64,000 nt of DNA, taken from contig RPFO01000819.1 of the NCBI GenBank assembly GCA_009746045.1, positions 684,382-748,381 of the forward strand, given 5' to 3'. Made by a program: the position numbers and the translations under genes. Each line of letters starts with the position of its first letter. Within the stretch, counting starts at the first letter, position 1. The notes beneath the pieces were generated by a model. The model saw nothing but the letters and a program-made list of their open reading frames with translations, did no database searches and was not told where the DNA came from. The stretch is from Mesostigma viride. Taxonomy: Eukaryota; Streptophyta; Mesostigmatophyceae; Mesostigmatales; Mesostigmataceae. Below, piece by piece: positions 43,640 to 55,738 of the stretch.

Positions 43640-45440
43640 TGGAGTGGAGAGAGCCGCGTAATCGAACTAACCTAACGCTAATCTACCTAGTCTAGAAAAA
43701 TCCTAACTACCCTACTCATCAAAACGCCTCCTCCTCTTGGGGGGAGGTGGCTTGCCCACAGGGTCGGGCGTGTGAGCCTTGACAATCTTCTGCCCCCACG
43801 TCTTGTTCTGCATGGCAGTCCAAAGAAGGGAGAGAGAGTGGATTAAAAATTAAAATTATAACATGCCTCCGTTGGGAGATCATTAATTAGAAACATAACT
43901 CCGTTGGGAGTACATGTAGCACATATCCCTGAGAAGGGGCATATGGCTTTTAATACATTCTGGGCTACTTCCTGCAAGGGTGGGAATGTAAGCGACCCTT
44001 GCTCTAGGTGCACCAGGGCACCTGCACCCTCATAATCTTCACACTATGCCCAGCTAAGGGGAGTATGCCCAGCTAATGGGAGATCATGTAGCACATATTC
44101 CATGATGGATGGGTGGGGTGGAGAAAGCCGCGTAATCGAACTATCCTAACTTCTAAGCTATCTATTCTAGAAAATCCTAACTACACTACTCATCAAAGCG
44201 CCTCCTCCTCTTGGGGAGAGGTGGCTTGCCCACAGGGTCGGGCGTGTGAGCCTTGACAATCTTCTGCCACCGCGTCTTGTCCTGCATGGCAGTCCAAAGA
44301 CGGGAGAGAGAGTGGATGCAGTGCTCAAACTGGGCTGGGACCACTAGGTCGTCCAGCAACATCTGGATGTAGTTCGTGACAGTTTTCCCTACCCTTTTGG
44401 GAATGCCCTTGGGGCCAGGCCAGGTCAGAATGTGTCGCCCTGGCTGGCCAAGCCGCCGGCTGGGGGCCGGACAGACCAAGGGCGGTGTCGACCTGGCTGG
44501 TGCGAGCAAGGTGTCCTACAAATGCTATCCTACGCTGCCTAATCTCGTCCGAAATACGAGGCATACCATGATACAAAGACTCTGATGACGGGCGCTCGGA
44601 AAACCCTACGTTAAGGGCCTGTCGGAGCATCCTGTAAACCGTGCCGTTGAGCCTAGCTGCCAGTTTGGGTGTGATTGTCCACGCCTCGGCGCCATACGTG
44701 AGCACCGTGAGGACGAGGACCTTGAAGAGCATGCGCTTGCGGTGCTCGCCCAGGCCCTTCGAGCGCCAGTAGGGGTTGAGCGAACGGAGCCTGGCCCAGG
44801 CCAGGCCGATGCGGGTGTCCACATCGTCTGCAGTGTCAGGAAGCCAACCCCCCAACAGCTTGAAGCGATCGCGGAACGGGACCTCCGTCCTGTCGCGCAG
44901 GCGCGGCAGCGGTGGTGTACTGGAGGCCCCAATCACCATCGCCTCAGTTTTGACACTAATCTCCAACCCCACTGCCCGCGCCTCCAGGCCCAGACAGTCC
45001 AGCCAGGTCTGAATGTGCTCGGGGCTCGCGATGAGAGTGGTGTCATCCGCATAAATCAGGTCGGCAAGGCGGTAACCAGGTCTAACCCGGCCGTGCTCTT
45101 TCTCGTTAAGGATGTCCAAGCCTGGCTCGAGAGAGTGGATGCGGTATTCAAACTGGGCTGGGACCAGTAGGTCATCCAGCAACATCTGGGTGTAGTTCGT
45201 GACATGTTTCCCTACCCTTTTGGGAATGCCCTTGGGGCCAGGCCAGGTCAGAATATGCCGCCCTGGCTGGCCAAGCCGCTGGGGGCCTGCCAGACCAAGG
45301 GCGGTGTCGACCTGGCTGGTGCGAGCAAGGTGCCTACAAATGCTATCCTACGCTGTCTAACCTCCACCCATCCAGCAAGGAATATGTGATACATGATCTC
45401 CCAACGGAGTCATGTTATAATTTAATTTAATTTAATGGCC
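43640..45440 (-). mobile_element. LINE 3' part with nested partial duplications
   Basis: The ORF2 C-terminal coding block (44186-45185) and its 3' UTR (44090-44180) are flanked by second partial copies of the C-terminus: 43728-43850 (CCTCCTCCTCTTGGGG, GGTGGCTTGCCCACAGGGTC) and 45120-45360 (TTTCCCTACCCTTTTGGGAA). The module 43925-44035 is inserted between them. Confidence 0.75.
44325..45185 (-). pseudogene. LINE ORF2, end of RT and C-terminal domain (286 codons open)
   Basis: Longest clean LINE frame in the window: RLADLIYADDTTLIASPEHI (YADD box of the RT), LGLEARAVGLEISVKTEAMV, GLAWARLRSLNPYWRSKGLG, RMLFKVLVLTVLTYGAEAWT, RQRRIAFVGHLARTSQVDT. The upstream RT motifs are absent, so it is a 5'-truncated copy. 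Confidence 0.85.
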
Positions 45441-46396
45441 TAGTAGCTGGCCTCAACCTAAATAGTATATATCAGCCGACCAGCATCAAGAAAAATTGGC
45501 TCATCCTATTGCGGTCTACAATGTTTAGTTAGTCTTTTCCGTCAGTGCACACGCCAATATGACATCCGCACACTTCGGTACGTCACGTGCAGTCCACCCA
45601 CATTTGATGCCGGTGCCATACTAGTCTAGTTGTGAGTGTTCAGGGTTCATACTAGTCTAGTTGTGAGTGTTCAGCATTGCAGCTGTGCTAGCTTGCCTTC
45701 GGGCATGAGAGAGGACCAGAGTCCCTCCCCCCTTCTTGTTGTGTACCACAAAGGGATTCAAAGCACTAGAAATTCGCTCTGCCTTTCCTCAAGGTGCCCG
45801 CGTGTTCTAATGCTATGCAGGCTCCTGAGCAGCCATCTCCCTCGACATATCACGGTCGTTGCACAACCTGAATATATTTGTTACTTGTAATGCCAGAACC
45901 TGATATTAATTGTTAACTTGATGCACCATTACAACAGCATGCCTTGCAATTATAGCGATCGATGTCAGGAGCATGCAATTAAAACAAGGCGTGAATGTCA
46001 ACTTCACTATCCGCGTTCCATTCTGCCAGCCAAACCCGTCTGAATCTCTGATGCGATGAAAACTCTATCATAGCTCAGCGGAAAGCGCAAATTAAGGGCT
46101 TTTTATACCAATCTACAGCACTATGAAGTCCATCGTAGCTTTACTTGAAATGGTTGGGCTTTCGAACTTTTTGGAACCACGCCCAAGTCCCGACTCCCCT
46201 ACTGAACAATTACTCCCGACTCCCGAGTTCCAAAACCCGTCGGAGGCCCGACTACGTATGGCACTGCAACGCTCTGTCAGTATGCCACGTGTCTATAGCA
46301 CCTACAATCCAGAACGTATCCGTTGGAGATACCGTTTCACCCATCTGACGGTCGTAAATCGGTGGGAGAGTAAATGGGTGGGAGAGATGAGCATTC

Positions 46397-46399
<3 letters not shown>
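45441..46399. other. Intergenic, no gene
   Basis: A 28-bp direct duplication (TACTAGTCTAGTTGTGAGTG) at 45620-45675. Otherwise I see no coding or RNA features. Confidence 0.55.
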
Positions 46400-46457
<58 letters not shown>

Positions 46458-46625
46458 GTCCCACGCCGCACATGGGCAGCAGATGGAGATACCGTATGGT
46501 ACACGTGTAAACGTTTCTTGGTACGGCTGCATCTACACTCTACGGCTGTTCAGTGTCCTGGCCCTCGGCCGTTTCCAAATCTCTGCTGCCCATGTGCGGC
46601 GTGGGCAACAACAACAACAACAACT
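46399..46625. repeat. Inverted repeat flanked by complementary (GTT)n and (AAC)n
   Basis: The left arm has (GTT) x ~19 then CCCACGCCGCACATGGGCAG (46459-46478). The right arm has CTGCCCATGTGCGGCGTGGG (46580-46599) then (CAA) x 6. Both the unique 24 bases and the microsatellites pair across a ~93-bp loop. Confidence 0.85.
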
Positions 46626-46805
46626 CTACTGTACAGTACGGCATGAGCCCGTCGTGGATCCTGGGGCCCTGGCTTTATCGTAGCCTCAATTTCTCTTGTC
46701 TGGCTGTGCATGATCGAGTTCGACAAGGGCAGGCCCACTTCGGGTGTGGCATCTCCGCGAAAATTCGCGTACGAAGGAATATGTTGAGGAATAATACGTT
46801 GTGCT

Positions 46806-47032
46806 GTAGGAATCATGTTAAATAGATGCCGAAGCCGTGGACTCGATGAAATTTCAGGCCTTGTCGAAGCCTGGTCGAAGTAAGGAAACGCTTATGTCCA
46901 GGTGGCAGCGCGTCCGAGCTCCAAAGGCATCTCAGCCATTCTAATGCGCATCTTGGGCATAATTCGCTGAACTTCAACGGAATCAGTATGGAAGAATGTA
47001 GGAATCACGTAATTAGATGCCGAAGCAGTGGA
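46806..47032 (+). promoter_or_regulatory. Direct repeat upstream of the PhoX-like gene
   Basis: GTAGGAATCATGTTAAATAG ... GCCGAAGCCGTGGA (46806-46841) recurs as GTAGGAATCACGTAATTAG ... GCCGAAGCAGTGGA (46998-47032). The second copy ends 4 bp before the TATA box, so the repeat may be a duplicated promoter block. Confidence 0.45.
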
Positions 47033-47036
47033 GGAG

Positions 47037-47043
47037 TATATAA
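47037..47043 (+). promoter_or_regulatory. TATA box of the PhoX-like gene
   Basis: TATATAA, 108 bp upstream of the ATG at 47151, with no ATG of another frame between that would give a longer ORF. Confidence 0.6.
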
Positions 47044-47150
47044 CGCCGACCTTCCCCGCCATGGTCCCCACGACGCCGAATTCGACCTCCATTGTGAGTT
47101 CGTGACCCGCCGCCGCTCTCCGTGTCGTGGCGACACTCCTCCCAACAAAC

Positions 47151-49078
47151 ATGTCGAGGTTATTACCCTACCTGATCATCCTGTGCGCGCTAGCCGCTTC
47201 CACAAGCCATGCGGAACAGGCAACGTTTGGAGAAGCGCGCGATGCTTTGCTGACGCAGCGTGCGATGGAGCTGTTCGGCATCCAGGAACCCCTTGTCGCG
47301 AACACCCCGTCATCGGGCGGCTTCATGCATCGCCAAGTGGGCCAAGTGGGAAGCGATCTGGTCGTCGCGGCAAAGGGGCTACAAGTTGAAATTGTCTCGC
47401 GAGTTGTCGGGCAATCTGCAAGCATGCTTGCACCGTGGCCCCATGGTGCCGAGGAGCCGACTCACATGATGCTTACGATCGGCGGCCGCCAAGGGTACAC
47501 ATCTTCCGGGAAGCTGCGCGCCAGTGTTCAATCCGTCGACCTCGCAACGGGGGAAGTTAGGACCATCCTCCGCGGGCTGGACCGAGCCAACGGCATCCGT
47601 GCAACCGCTTGGGGAACCCTGTTGGTGACCGAGTCGGTGAATGACGGCGCCGCCTACGAGATTCTCGATCCGCTGCACGTGCATGAGCTGTCGGTGATTG
47701 ACCGCGAGACGGGCGAGATCCAAGACGCCAACGGTACGTCGAGTTTGCTGCCGTCGCTCTCCTGCTCATTTGCCTGCTCTTGTCGGATCTCACACAGTCT
47801 GGTGTTGATACAAAGCGTGAGACAAGCTCTCTGAGGTAGACAATGTGTATCCTGTAATTCTGCCGCCGTTGCACTGATATCCTGGTTTTCCGCACATGCC
47901 TCTACATGCATTTCTTCAATACCCCCTGACGTATGCGTGCCTTGTACATGCCTCTGCTTGTCTGGCTCCTCCTTCCCCCCTGGCCAGGTGTCGTCGTGAC
48001 ATCACCCGCCCGCAAGCTTGCCTCCCTGCCCACCATGTCCTGGGAGGGCGTCGCGGTGCTGGACAACGGTGTGGTGTATGCTGGTGACGAGCACCGCCCA
48101 GATGACCACGACATTGGCAGCGACGTCGAAGGCGGCTCCCTTTTCAAGTTTGTGCCTGAGCGCCCTGCGCTCCTGGGCCTCACCATCAGCCAGCTGGAGG
48201 ACAGCCCGCTTGTGTCTGGGTCGACCTTCGCGCTCGCTGTTTCTTGCATCCCCCGCAGCAGCGCTGGCTTCCCCCAGTACGGCCAGGGCTGCCAGACTGG
48301 GCAGGGGGCGTGGGTCAAGGTGGACCCCGCCTCTGCGCGTAGGGATGCATTCCTGAAGGGTGCCACTGGGTACTATCGTCCAAGGGACATGCGGCGTGAC
48401 ACGCGCCATGCGGGCCCTGGTGTGCGCCTTTGTGTAGCTAATGCTGGTAATGTGGTTGCGGAGAATTTCGCCGAGGTGCTGTGCGTAGTGGACCACTATC
48501 CACTGGGTGATGGGAGGCAGGGTACTGTCAAGGTCAACGTGCAGGAGTACCAGGCGGTGTCGCCGGGCACGATGGGGTGGGCGACTGTGGGCCGATTTGT
48601 GCTCGGAGATGCTAGTTTTAACTCCATGGATGACCTGGCCTTCCAGCCTGGGACCGGGAACCTGTTTGTGGTGGAGGAGCAGGACGGTGGCGACATCTGG
48701 ACATGCTTGCCAGATGGACCTGACCGGGATCTGGAGAGCGACGGCTGTGTCCGCGTGCTCACGGTTCAGGACGGGCTTACTCAGCCCACCGGGCTCGTGT
48801 TCACCAACGGCGGGCGTGTGGCGTACGTCAACCTGCGGCGCAACGAGGGCGCGCTGCCGTCTCTGCACATGACAGCGGATGGGTTTGGGACGGACGACTT
48901 GTTACGAATCACGGGGTGGAAGGTCCCTGCTGCCTCCGCAGGGGCTGCTCTGCGGGGTGATGCTGGCAAGGACGCTAGCAGTAGTGAAACTGAGCAGGCA
49001 GTGGAGCAAGGTGGTGGTGTTGGTGCCGTGCTTGCGGCTGTACAGGACACAAAGCGCCACCGGAAGACCCTGCTTTAA
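47151..49078 (+). CDS. PhoX/DUF839-like secreted phosphatase, 2 exons, 557 aa
   Basis: Exon 1 is 47151-47733 (donor ACG|GTACGT), exon 2 is 47988-49078 (acceptor TGGCCAG), phase 1, making ...IQDANG|VVVTSPARK. The N-terminus MSRLLPYLIILCALAASTSHAEQ is a signal peptide (cut probably after SHA), so it acts outside the cell or in the periplasmic/wall space. The body has the repeated beta-propeller strands of PhoX-type DUF839 proteins: SWEGVAVLDNGVVYAGDE, GSLFKFVPE, GAWVKVDPA, YYRPRDMRRDT, NSMDDLAFQPGTGNLFVVEE and TQPTGLVFTNGGRVAYVN. The family includes Ca-dependent alkaline phosphatases used for phosphate scavenging. I cannot confirm the metal-site residues, so activity is inferred. The last 50 residues are a Ser/Glu/Gly-rich tail. 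Confidence 0.8.
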
Positions 49079-50241
49079 GGGCGTGTATAGTAAAGCACCA
49101 GGCTCATTTTTTGGCAGGCTGCAGTTGATGAACAAAACAAAAAGTTTACTGTTTTGTGTTCCTACATGACATGGGTGGTAGGGCTGCCCTTGTGTGGCAC
49201 TGGGTTTAGTTCTGTTGTAGACGGCTGTGATGCCCATTCTTCTGGGTAGCAAAGCAGTTGAAACAGACATTGCAACACCCTGGACTGAATTGAGTCAGTT
49301 GTACTATTTTGTGAAATAGGGCGAGAGCCATACAGAAATAAGTTGGATGCCCTTTATTTATTTTAGATATATAGAATGAGTTTATGATTTGCTATATTCA
49401 AGCGTAGGTAGGTACTAGCTAGCCTGACGTTTAACTTTCCATCGAATAGTGTGCCGAAGTGCAGACGCATGATGACATGTGTATATGGATATTGTGTTGT
49501 CTCTTTGATATGGATATTGTGTACATTTGTTTTGATAATGGAAATTTACGTAACTGAACACTACTGTCTGTCAGTCCTGAACAAATGCCTTATTCAACAA
49601 TCTTGTATTCTCATATGTAATATTTTGTTCTTTATCTCATTTCACTGTTATCATTTTGTTACTTTTTTATATTAATATTTTACTTCTTTTCTTTTCTTTT
49701 CTTCTTTTTTCCCTCCTTTCCCACTTCTCTTTGTGCATTAACTCCTCTTTTACTCTCACTGTTATGTTGGTACATCCTGTCCATTTTTCACTGCCTACCC
49801 CTTTTCACCTTAATTACATTTTTTCATCAAGGAGTGAGCTTGAGGCTGTTGGATAGGAGAGCCCCGGCCGGGTACCACGGGCGCTAAAAAATCGAACTCC
49901 TGACCCATACTCCAACATCGCCTGTGCCTCACCACATCACAGCGATGACCTCTTTCTTTATTCCAATTTTGTTTTTGTTATAATTATTACTCTTTACATT
50001 GTCTTTATTTATTATTGTTCGTATTATTACCATTTACATTTTCTTTTCTTTTTTCTTTCTTTCCTTTTCCTTTTTCTTTTTCCCTTTATAATGTATACTC
50101 CTCACTTTTCATTTTAGCCCCTTCGTGTATGTGTATGCGTTCCCTCTTTTCCTTCTTAGTTTTTGTTGTTTTTGTTGCTGCTGGTGGTGGTGGTGGTGGT
50201 GGTGGTGGTGGTGGTGGTGTGTGCGTGTATTAATTAATGAA
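49079..50241. other. PhoX 3' flank, T-rich intergenic, (GGT)n
   Basis: 49079-49320 is the probable 3' UTR. 49650-50120 is strongly pyrimidine (T/C)-rich on the plus strand. 49855-49935 has a weak tRNA-like B box on the minus strand (GGAGTTCGATT), with no cloverleaf. 50181-50220 is (GGT)n. No gene. Confidence 0.55.
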
Positions 50242-52536
50242 TTAAGGGGAGGGGACACCCCTAAAGGGCACTTTTCTGGAAACCATACCTATGCATGTGC
50301 TAAAAATCCAATGATGATTGGGGACCATTAATATGATTAAAAAAAAAAATTCCAGCCACTTGGGGGGGGTGCTAGCCCCCACAGGGCACCGGTAACGCGC
50401 TAAAAATAGAAAAAGACGCTATTCTAGTCACATTTTTCCTAGGGCAGTGGGCAAACATATTGGGACCAAATCATATATTCCCATATAGTTCCCTGACTTT
50501 TGAGAAATGCTACCTAATTTTGAGCACAAAATAATCATGTTTACACACATTGATGGATTTTCCCGCAAAAAGGGTACTTTTTTAATGAAAAAAAAAATTA
50601 TCAAATCATAAACACATGGAATAGGGCCAAATCATATATTCCCAAATACTAGAGGTTGGGGGACATGCAGCCCCAAATTTTCAGGTCATTCTGACAAGCG
50701 CAGCCCTATTTGATGGATATTCCTAGATTGCCACCTGTGACGAAGCTAAGGGAGGTTTTAGCTAGTATTTAACCACACTAACACCCCTTTATACATCTAA
50801 GCCTCATGAAAACTGGCCAAACCACATACTACCATTCTCTGCACATATGGTACCTCCTATGTTCAAGGTTTGACGCCATTCTGACAAGAACTGCCCAAGT
50901 TACAACCATTCCAAGACGGCCACCCATGTAGACGCTACAAGGAAATTAGAGTAACCATTTAGCCACACTAGCACCTCCTTCTTCATCAAAGACATCTGCA
51001 AACTGACCAAAGCACACATAATCAACTCTTGCACGCTGACGGCAACGCATGCTCAATGTGGGGGGTCATTGCGACAAGAACTGCTCAAGTTGATGGGTTT
51101 CCTATATGACCACATGACAAGGCGCTAAGGACCACTCAGTAAGTTAGTGACCCCACAGTGCCACTTAATATGCCATCCAACATGCACCAAAACCATGCAG
51201 AGTATGTTTACAAAGTACAAAGGGGTGGCCACGCACCTCATATGTCTTCATCATCCCTCCAGCATGGCCAGCCTTGTAAATATGTGCATAGCCTTGACGA
51301 TGGTAGCCCTAACATGCCTAAGCGGCATTTCCTATGTTTCTCCAAGGTTAGAGTGTAAGGTTGATGCCAACCAAGCTAATCAACACAACAACACCTCCTA
51401 AACTGTCCTCCCCGGCATGGATGACAAACTGGGACTATGGAGGGCAAGGAACCAAGTAAGAACATGGTATATATAGCTTGCATGCAGTCATGCATGTCAA
51501 CCATGGTTGGCCCAGCACATTGTAGTCTTGTCACATCATCATAACAAAGGAAAGCTCAAACAACCATTGGTGCCAGCTATCTACATGCAGTCACACAAAT
51601 GCAATATCTCCAACATCATCATCACTATAACACTTCCATCCCTGCACGATAAAATGCAAAGAAACCATTGGCGGCCCTTCACCGCATGAGCGCTGTGATG
51701 CCGCTGCGGCCTGTGAGGAGAGGGTGCGTCACTCTCAAACAACAAGAAGCGTCCATACGCACAACATCCTTGCCAGAACACGTTTTATGAAATGCCTTAT
51801 ACCTTCCCGAAGAGCTATAGGCTGCGACTGAAGCGGCCCTGATCACGACATCAACGAAAACAATCTAAAGCTGCCAGGTATTCGACAACACAACGGCAAG
51901 CGACGGCGAGCTAGCTGGCGGAAACTGCCCAAAAAGAACGCAAAAAACCTCGAACGATGAGCTCATAGAAGAAAGCACCGATAGCAGATAACGTTCGCGA
52001 CAAATCTGTACCTTGCCCTCGTAAATCCCTCGCCCAGGCGCGCAACAACAGCCGTTCTTCCATGGACAGGTCAGACACGCACTGCGCAGGTCTGAACAAT
52101 TACTTACCGATAATGGCCGAAAATCTGGCAAAAAGCACCAGCTCGGTTTAGAATTCGATGCAACCGATATTAGTGCCTGCTTCAAGGTCAGAACAGCCCC
52201 CAAAACCGCTATTTTACAGCCGCTATCATGAATTCTATTTCATTCCGCGCGACCAAAAAATTCAGATTACCCACCATGCCGATGGCATAAAAAAACAACA
52301 GCGATATTGTAAACCAGCTGATTTCCGCCACAAAATAACATCATAAACTCATCTCCTTTTAGATTCGAGTAAAATTTTTGCATTTCGCCTGCCCTAGTGT
52401 GGTAGTTTCGCCTGAACGCAGTCGCCATGGCCACTTCCGCAAGGGGTGCGCGCACCGTGCACGTGAAATTTGTGACCTTCGGCTCCGGCGCGAATTTTTT
52501 GGCGCCAAAAAATTCGGGGGTGTCCCGTCCCCTTAA
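50242..52536. mobile_element. 2.3-kb TTAA-flanked element with terminal inverted repeats (non-autonomous)
   Basis: TTAA at 50242-50245 and 52533-52536 flank inverted ends: GGGGAGGGGACACCCCTA at the left, GGGGACGGGACACCCCCG reading inward from the right (15 of the first 16 match). Insertion at TTAA is typical of piggyBac-type elements, but no transposase is encoded. The interior (50450-51120) contains about three degenerate repeats of 190-200 bp (TGACAAG(A/C)(A/G)C(T/A)GC, CCACACTA(G/A)CACC). A 24-bp palindrome centred on TTGGCGCCAA lies at 52491-52514, next to the right end. Confidence 0.7.
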
Positions 52537-53490
52537 TTAGACTCGTGCTCCCGTTGGGGAGTCACGGAGCATTAACCCCGATGGATGGATGGATGGGTGC
52601 AACATTCCTACCGGTCTAATCTATCTACATTGGCTACGTACTACATCTATCTAACAGCATTCTAATGACAACATCTATCTAGGCAGCCGCACGCTGCCCG
52701 AGGGGGAGCTATCTGGCGTGCCTCCCGCGGGATTGCACACGCGGGCGCTTCCCCACTGGGGGGGGCTCATTGTCCTCTATGACCTGGGCCCACTTGGCCT
52801 TGTCCATCATCTTCTTCCAAATCACGGAGAGGCCGAGGCCCCCCATGTGTGCGTGTATGTGTGTGTGTGTGTGTTTTCCCTATCAATCTTACTTGTTACC
52901 CGGCTCTGTCTCCCTCCATGCAGGTCTTCCCAGAGATAGCCACGCGGCTCCCGCGGCCTTCGCGTCTTTCCTCTCAGACAACTACCCTAGTCCTTCCACG
53001 GCGTTGGATCGCCAACCGTCCGGGCATAGTTGTCTCACTTCACTGTGCCCTGACCACTCCTTTGGTCTTGGTGTCGATCTTTCCTCTCAGATGACTACTG
53101 TTGTCCTCACATGACGTTGGACCGCCAGACGTCCAGGAATCGTTAATTAGTTGTCTCACTTAATTGTTGGATTAGTTGTCGCACAATTAAACTCGTGCTC
53201 CCGTTGGGGAGTCACGGAGCATTAACCCCGATGGATGGATAGATGGAGGGGTACACGCAATCCTACCGGTCTAAGCTATCTACAAAATCAGTCCTACTCC
53301 GCTATAACTATGGTGCCCGCGACCCTAGGGGTCTTGTCTAGCATGCTTCCCACGTGTGCAAACCCGCGGCTCCTCCACTGCAGGCCGGGGGTTGTTGTCC
53401 TCTATCTATGACCTGAGCCCACTTGGCCTTGTCCATCATCTTTTTCCAAATCATGGAGAGGCCTAGGCCCCCCATGTCCTCTACAAGCTG
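52537..53490 (-). mobile_element. Two LINE 3' ends in the same orientation
   Basis: 52537-52845 and 53188-53475 are parallel copies: tail AGACTCGTGCTCCCGTTGGG / AAACTCGTGCTCCCGTTGGG, GATGGATGGATGG, then minus-strand coding for LINE C-termini (IWKKMMDKAKWAQVIEDNEP). Between them are two copies of a ~100-bp block (GACAACTA, CGTTGGA(T/C)CGCCA, CGTCC(G/A)GG, TTGTCTCACTT). That block also occurs at 57270-57365. Confidence 0.65.
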
Positions 53491-55738
53491 CTCTTTGAAG
53501 GTGCGGGCCTTGCGGCGCCTAGCTAACCTGGCTGAACCCAGCCCACGTCGAGGAGGTGCCTGCCCGGCTGCAAGCGGGGCGCAGCCCCATGCAGAGGGGC
53601 CACGTGAGGTGTCTACCTGGTCAATTAATTAATTAATTCATTAAGAACACACCTCTGTGGGGAGGATATGTAACACATATCCCTGAGAAGGGGCATATGG
53701 TTTTCAATACATTCTAGCTAGGCGACAACTGACCTGCAGGTGGTTGGTGTAAACTGCCACCTACTCGGGGTGCACAACTGAGGTGCACCTGCACCACCAT
53801 GTACACTACTTCCAAGCAGCTGTGCAAAGTTGCGGACATCAGTGGGGTGGAAGATGATCATGGCTAGGCAATGGCTTGGGCATGATGGCGTCTCAGCAGA
53901 GAAGAGTGGCTCTCTGCATGGGCAAAGCATGGCTGACTCGTAGCGGATGCACAGTACTTAAGGCTGCCCCATGGTCCAGAGCCCACAGATAGGCTTGGAA
54001 CACGCACATTTAGAGGCACTGGTTTGGGAGAATATAAAGGCCTCTCCCGGAGCCTGAGGGGTTTTAGAGGCATAATAATTTCGCAGGGTTATAACCCACA
54101 ACCCCCCTGCATGGTCTACCTGGTTGGTGCGAGCTAAGTGCCCTACTAGGAATAGTTGTATCAGGAATCCTTACACTTATATAAAGAGGACTTGATGACT
54201 GTTTGTCGCCTAAACTCAAGTGAATCGTGATCATTGGGAAAAAAAGCATTTCGGGTGTACTCGATCAGGAGATCGACGGACGAATCCCAGCTGATGCAGT
54301 ACGCGCGAAGCGCCAAGCGAGCGGTCGCTTCAGCGGCCTCTTCTCCGGTCCGAGCGCAGCGAAGGAGCACGTTACGACCCGGCCTCTCCGGAGCGAAGCG
54401 AAGGAGCATGTCCCTACTATGAAAAAGGGCCGGAAGGAATTTCAGGCGACGGACAAACGGGCAAATACCTAGCAACGGGCAATGTCGGCGAGGGACGGAA
54501 GGAGTTTCAGCGGCGACGGGCTTCGGGCCACTAGTTAGCCTCGGGCCATTTCAGCAATTAAGGGACGAAAATGATGAAGGGTGATTGACGGGCCACTACT
54601 TAAGCCCCGGGCCGACTAGCCATGCAGTTGCCACAGGCCACAGGCAACTAGCCACGGGCTATTTAAAATTTCAGCGACGGAGGGACGAAAGGAATTAACT
54701 TGAAATTCACAATTTCCTCTTGCATCTCCATAATGGAGATGCAAGGGACCGACACTGACGGCAGGCCCGGGGGCCACCGCCTGCCTGAAACTCTGACACG
54801 GGACATTCAGACTTGCCTAGGGTGGCCACGGCCTCAGGCCATGACCACGGCCTTATTAGGCTGGCCCCAGCCCACCATTGCATGCTCCTATATTTAATAT
54901 TGCATGCATGGCAAGCAATATTGTTCTACTAATTAAGCTACTAAGTACTTGGCTTGTAGAGATTCTACTTCCGGTTAGTAGTACAATCCAGAAACGGGTT
55001 CATTCCTACAAGTATTGCTTGAGATATGAGCAAGATACTGATTTCTACTACATTCTACTTGGATTCTGTGATTCTACGGCGGTTCTTCAAACTCATGTGA
55101 CGCGTGGCGTACGACGTCTTGTCACAGTACGTGTACGATCAGAACATTTAATCGCCGACACTGCGGTCTAATCAATGCTATTGAATAGACGTGACACTTA
55201 GTGACAGGGCTTGTGCGACAAGACATTGATGTGACTATTTATGGACAATTAGCCGAGATCTGTACGTTGGTTCAGAGCTAGTGAAGGACTGCAACATATG
55301 TATAGTATATTGATCATCCTGCCGGAACGACTCGAACACGCGGACGTACAAGATAACGGCAGGCTCGAGCTACCATGGTCCAGATTCTCCCGATTTCTCG
55401 CCTGCGCTGGTTATCTCCTTGATATGTTGCAGTACGTCCTTCACTCGGAACTCGGTCCGCGCAACAGAGATTAATTACTTAATGAATTGAGAATTTAGCC
55501 AAGCTCTGCCTATGCATGCATGCAGAGAGTCACTCTCTGATGAGAAGAGATGATGATCTTCCACCCCGCCTATGTCTGCGCCCCCCGTAGTAGGTGCCGG
55601 AATACATAGTGGTGTTCATGCAGGTGCACTTTGTGTACCCAGAGCAGGTGTAGTTTACACCCTACCCTTGCAGTCCTGAAGTAGCCCAGAATGTATTAAA
55701 AGCTCCACATGCCCCTGCTCTCTGATGAGCCTCCGCCT
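53491..55738. other. Intergenic, repeat debris
   Basis: 53655-53800 is a copy of the module found as arms at 30917-31172. 54330-54720 has short repeats with GAAGGAG, GGGACGGAAGGA(G/A)TTTCAG and GCCACGGGC. 55281-55444 is a MITE. 55605-55710 is another module copy. No gene recognised. Confidence 0.55.
55281..55444. mobile_element. ~164-bp element with imperfect terminal inverted repeats and a tRNA-like core
   Basis: The left end GTGAAGGACTGCAACATAT pairs with the right end ATATGTTGCAGTACGTCC plus TTCAC (a 4-base insertion). The core is the ~90-bp repeat also found at 15148-15232, with B-box-like GTGTTCGAGTCG on the minus strand. Confidence 0.6.

Noticed and set aside
49855-49935. tRNA gene on minus strand
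   Set aside because: Only a weak B box (GGAGTTCGATT); D and anticodon stems do not form.
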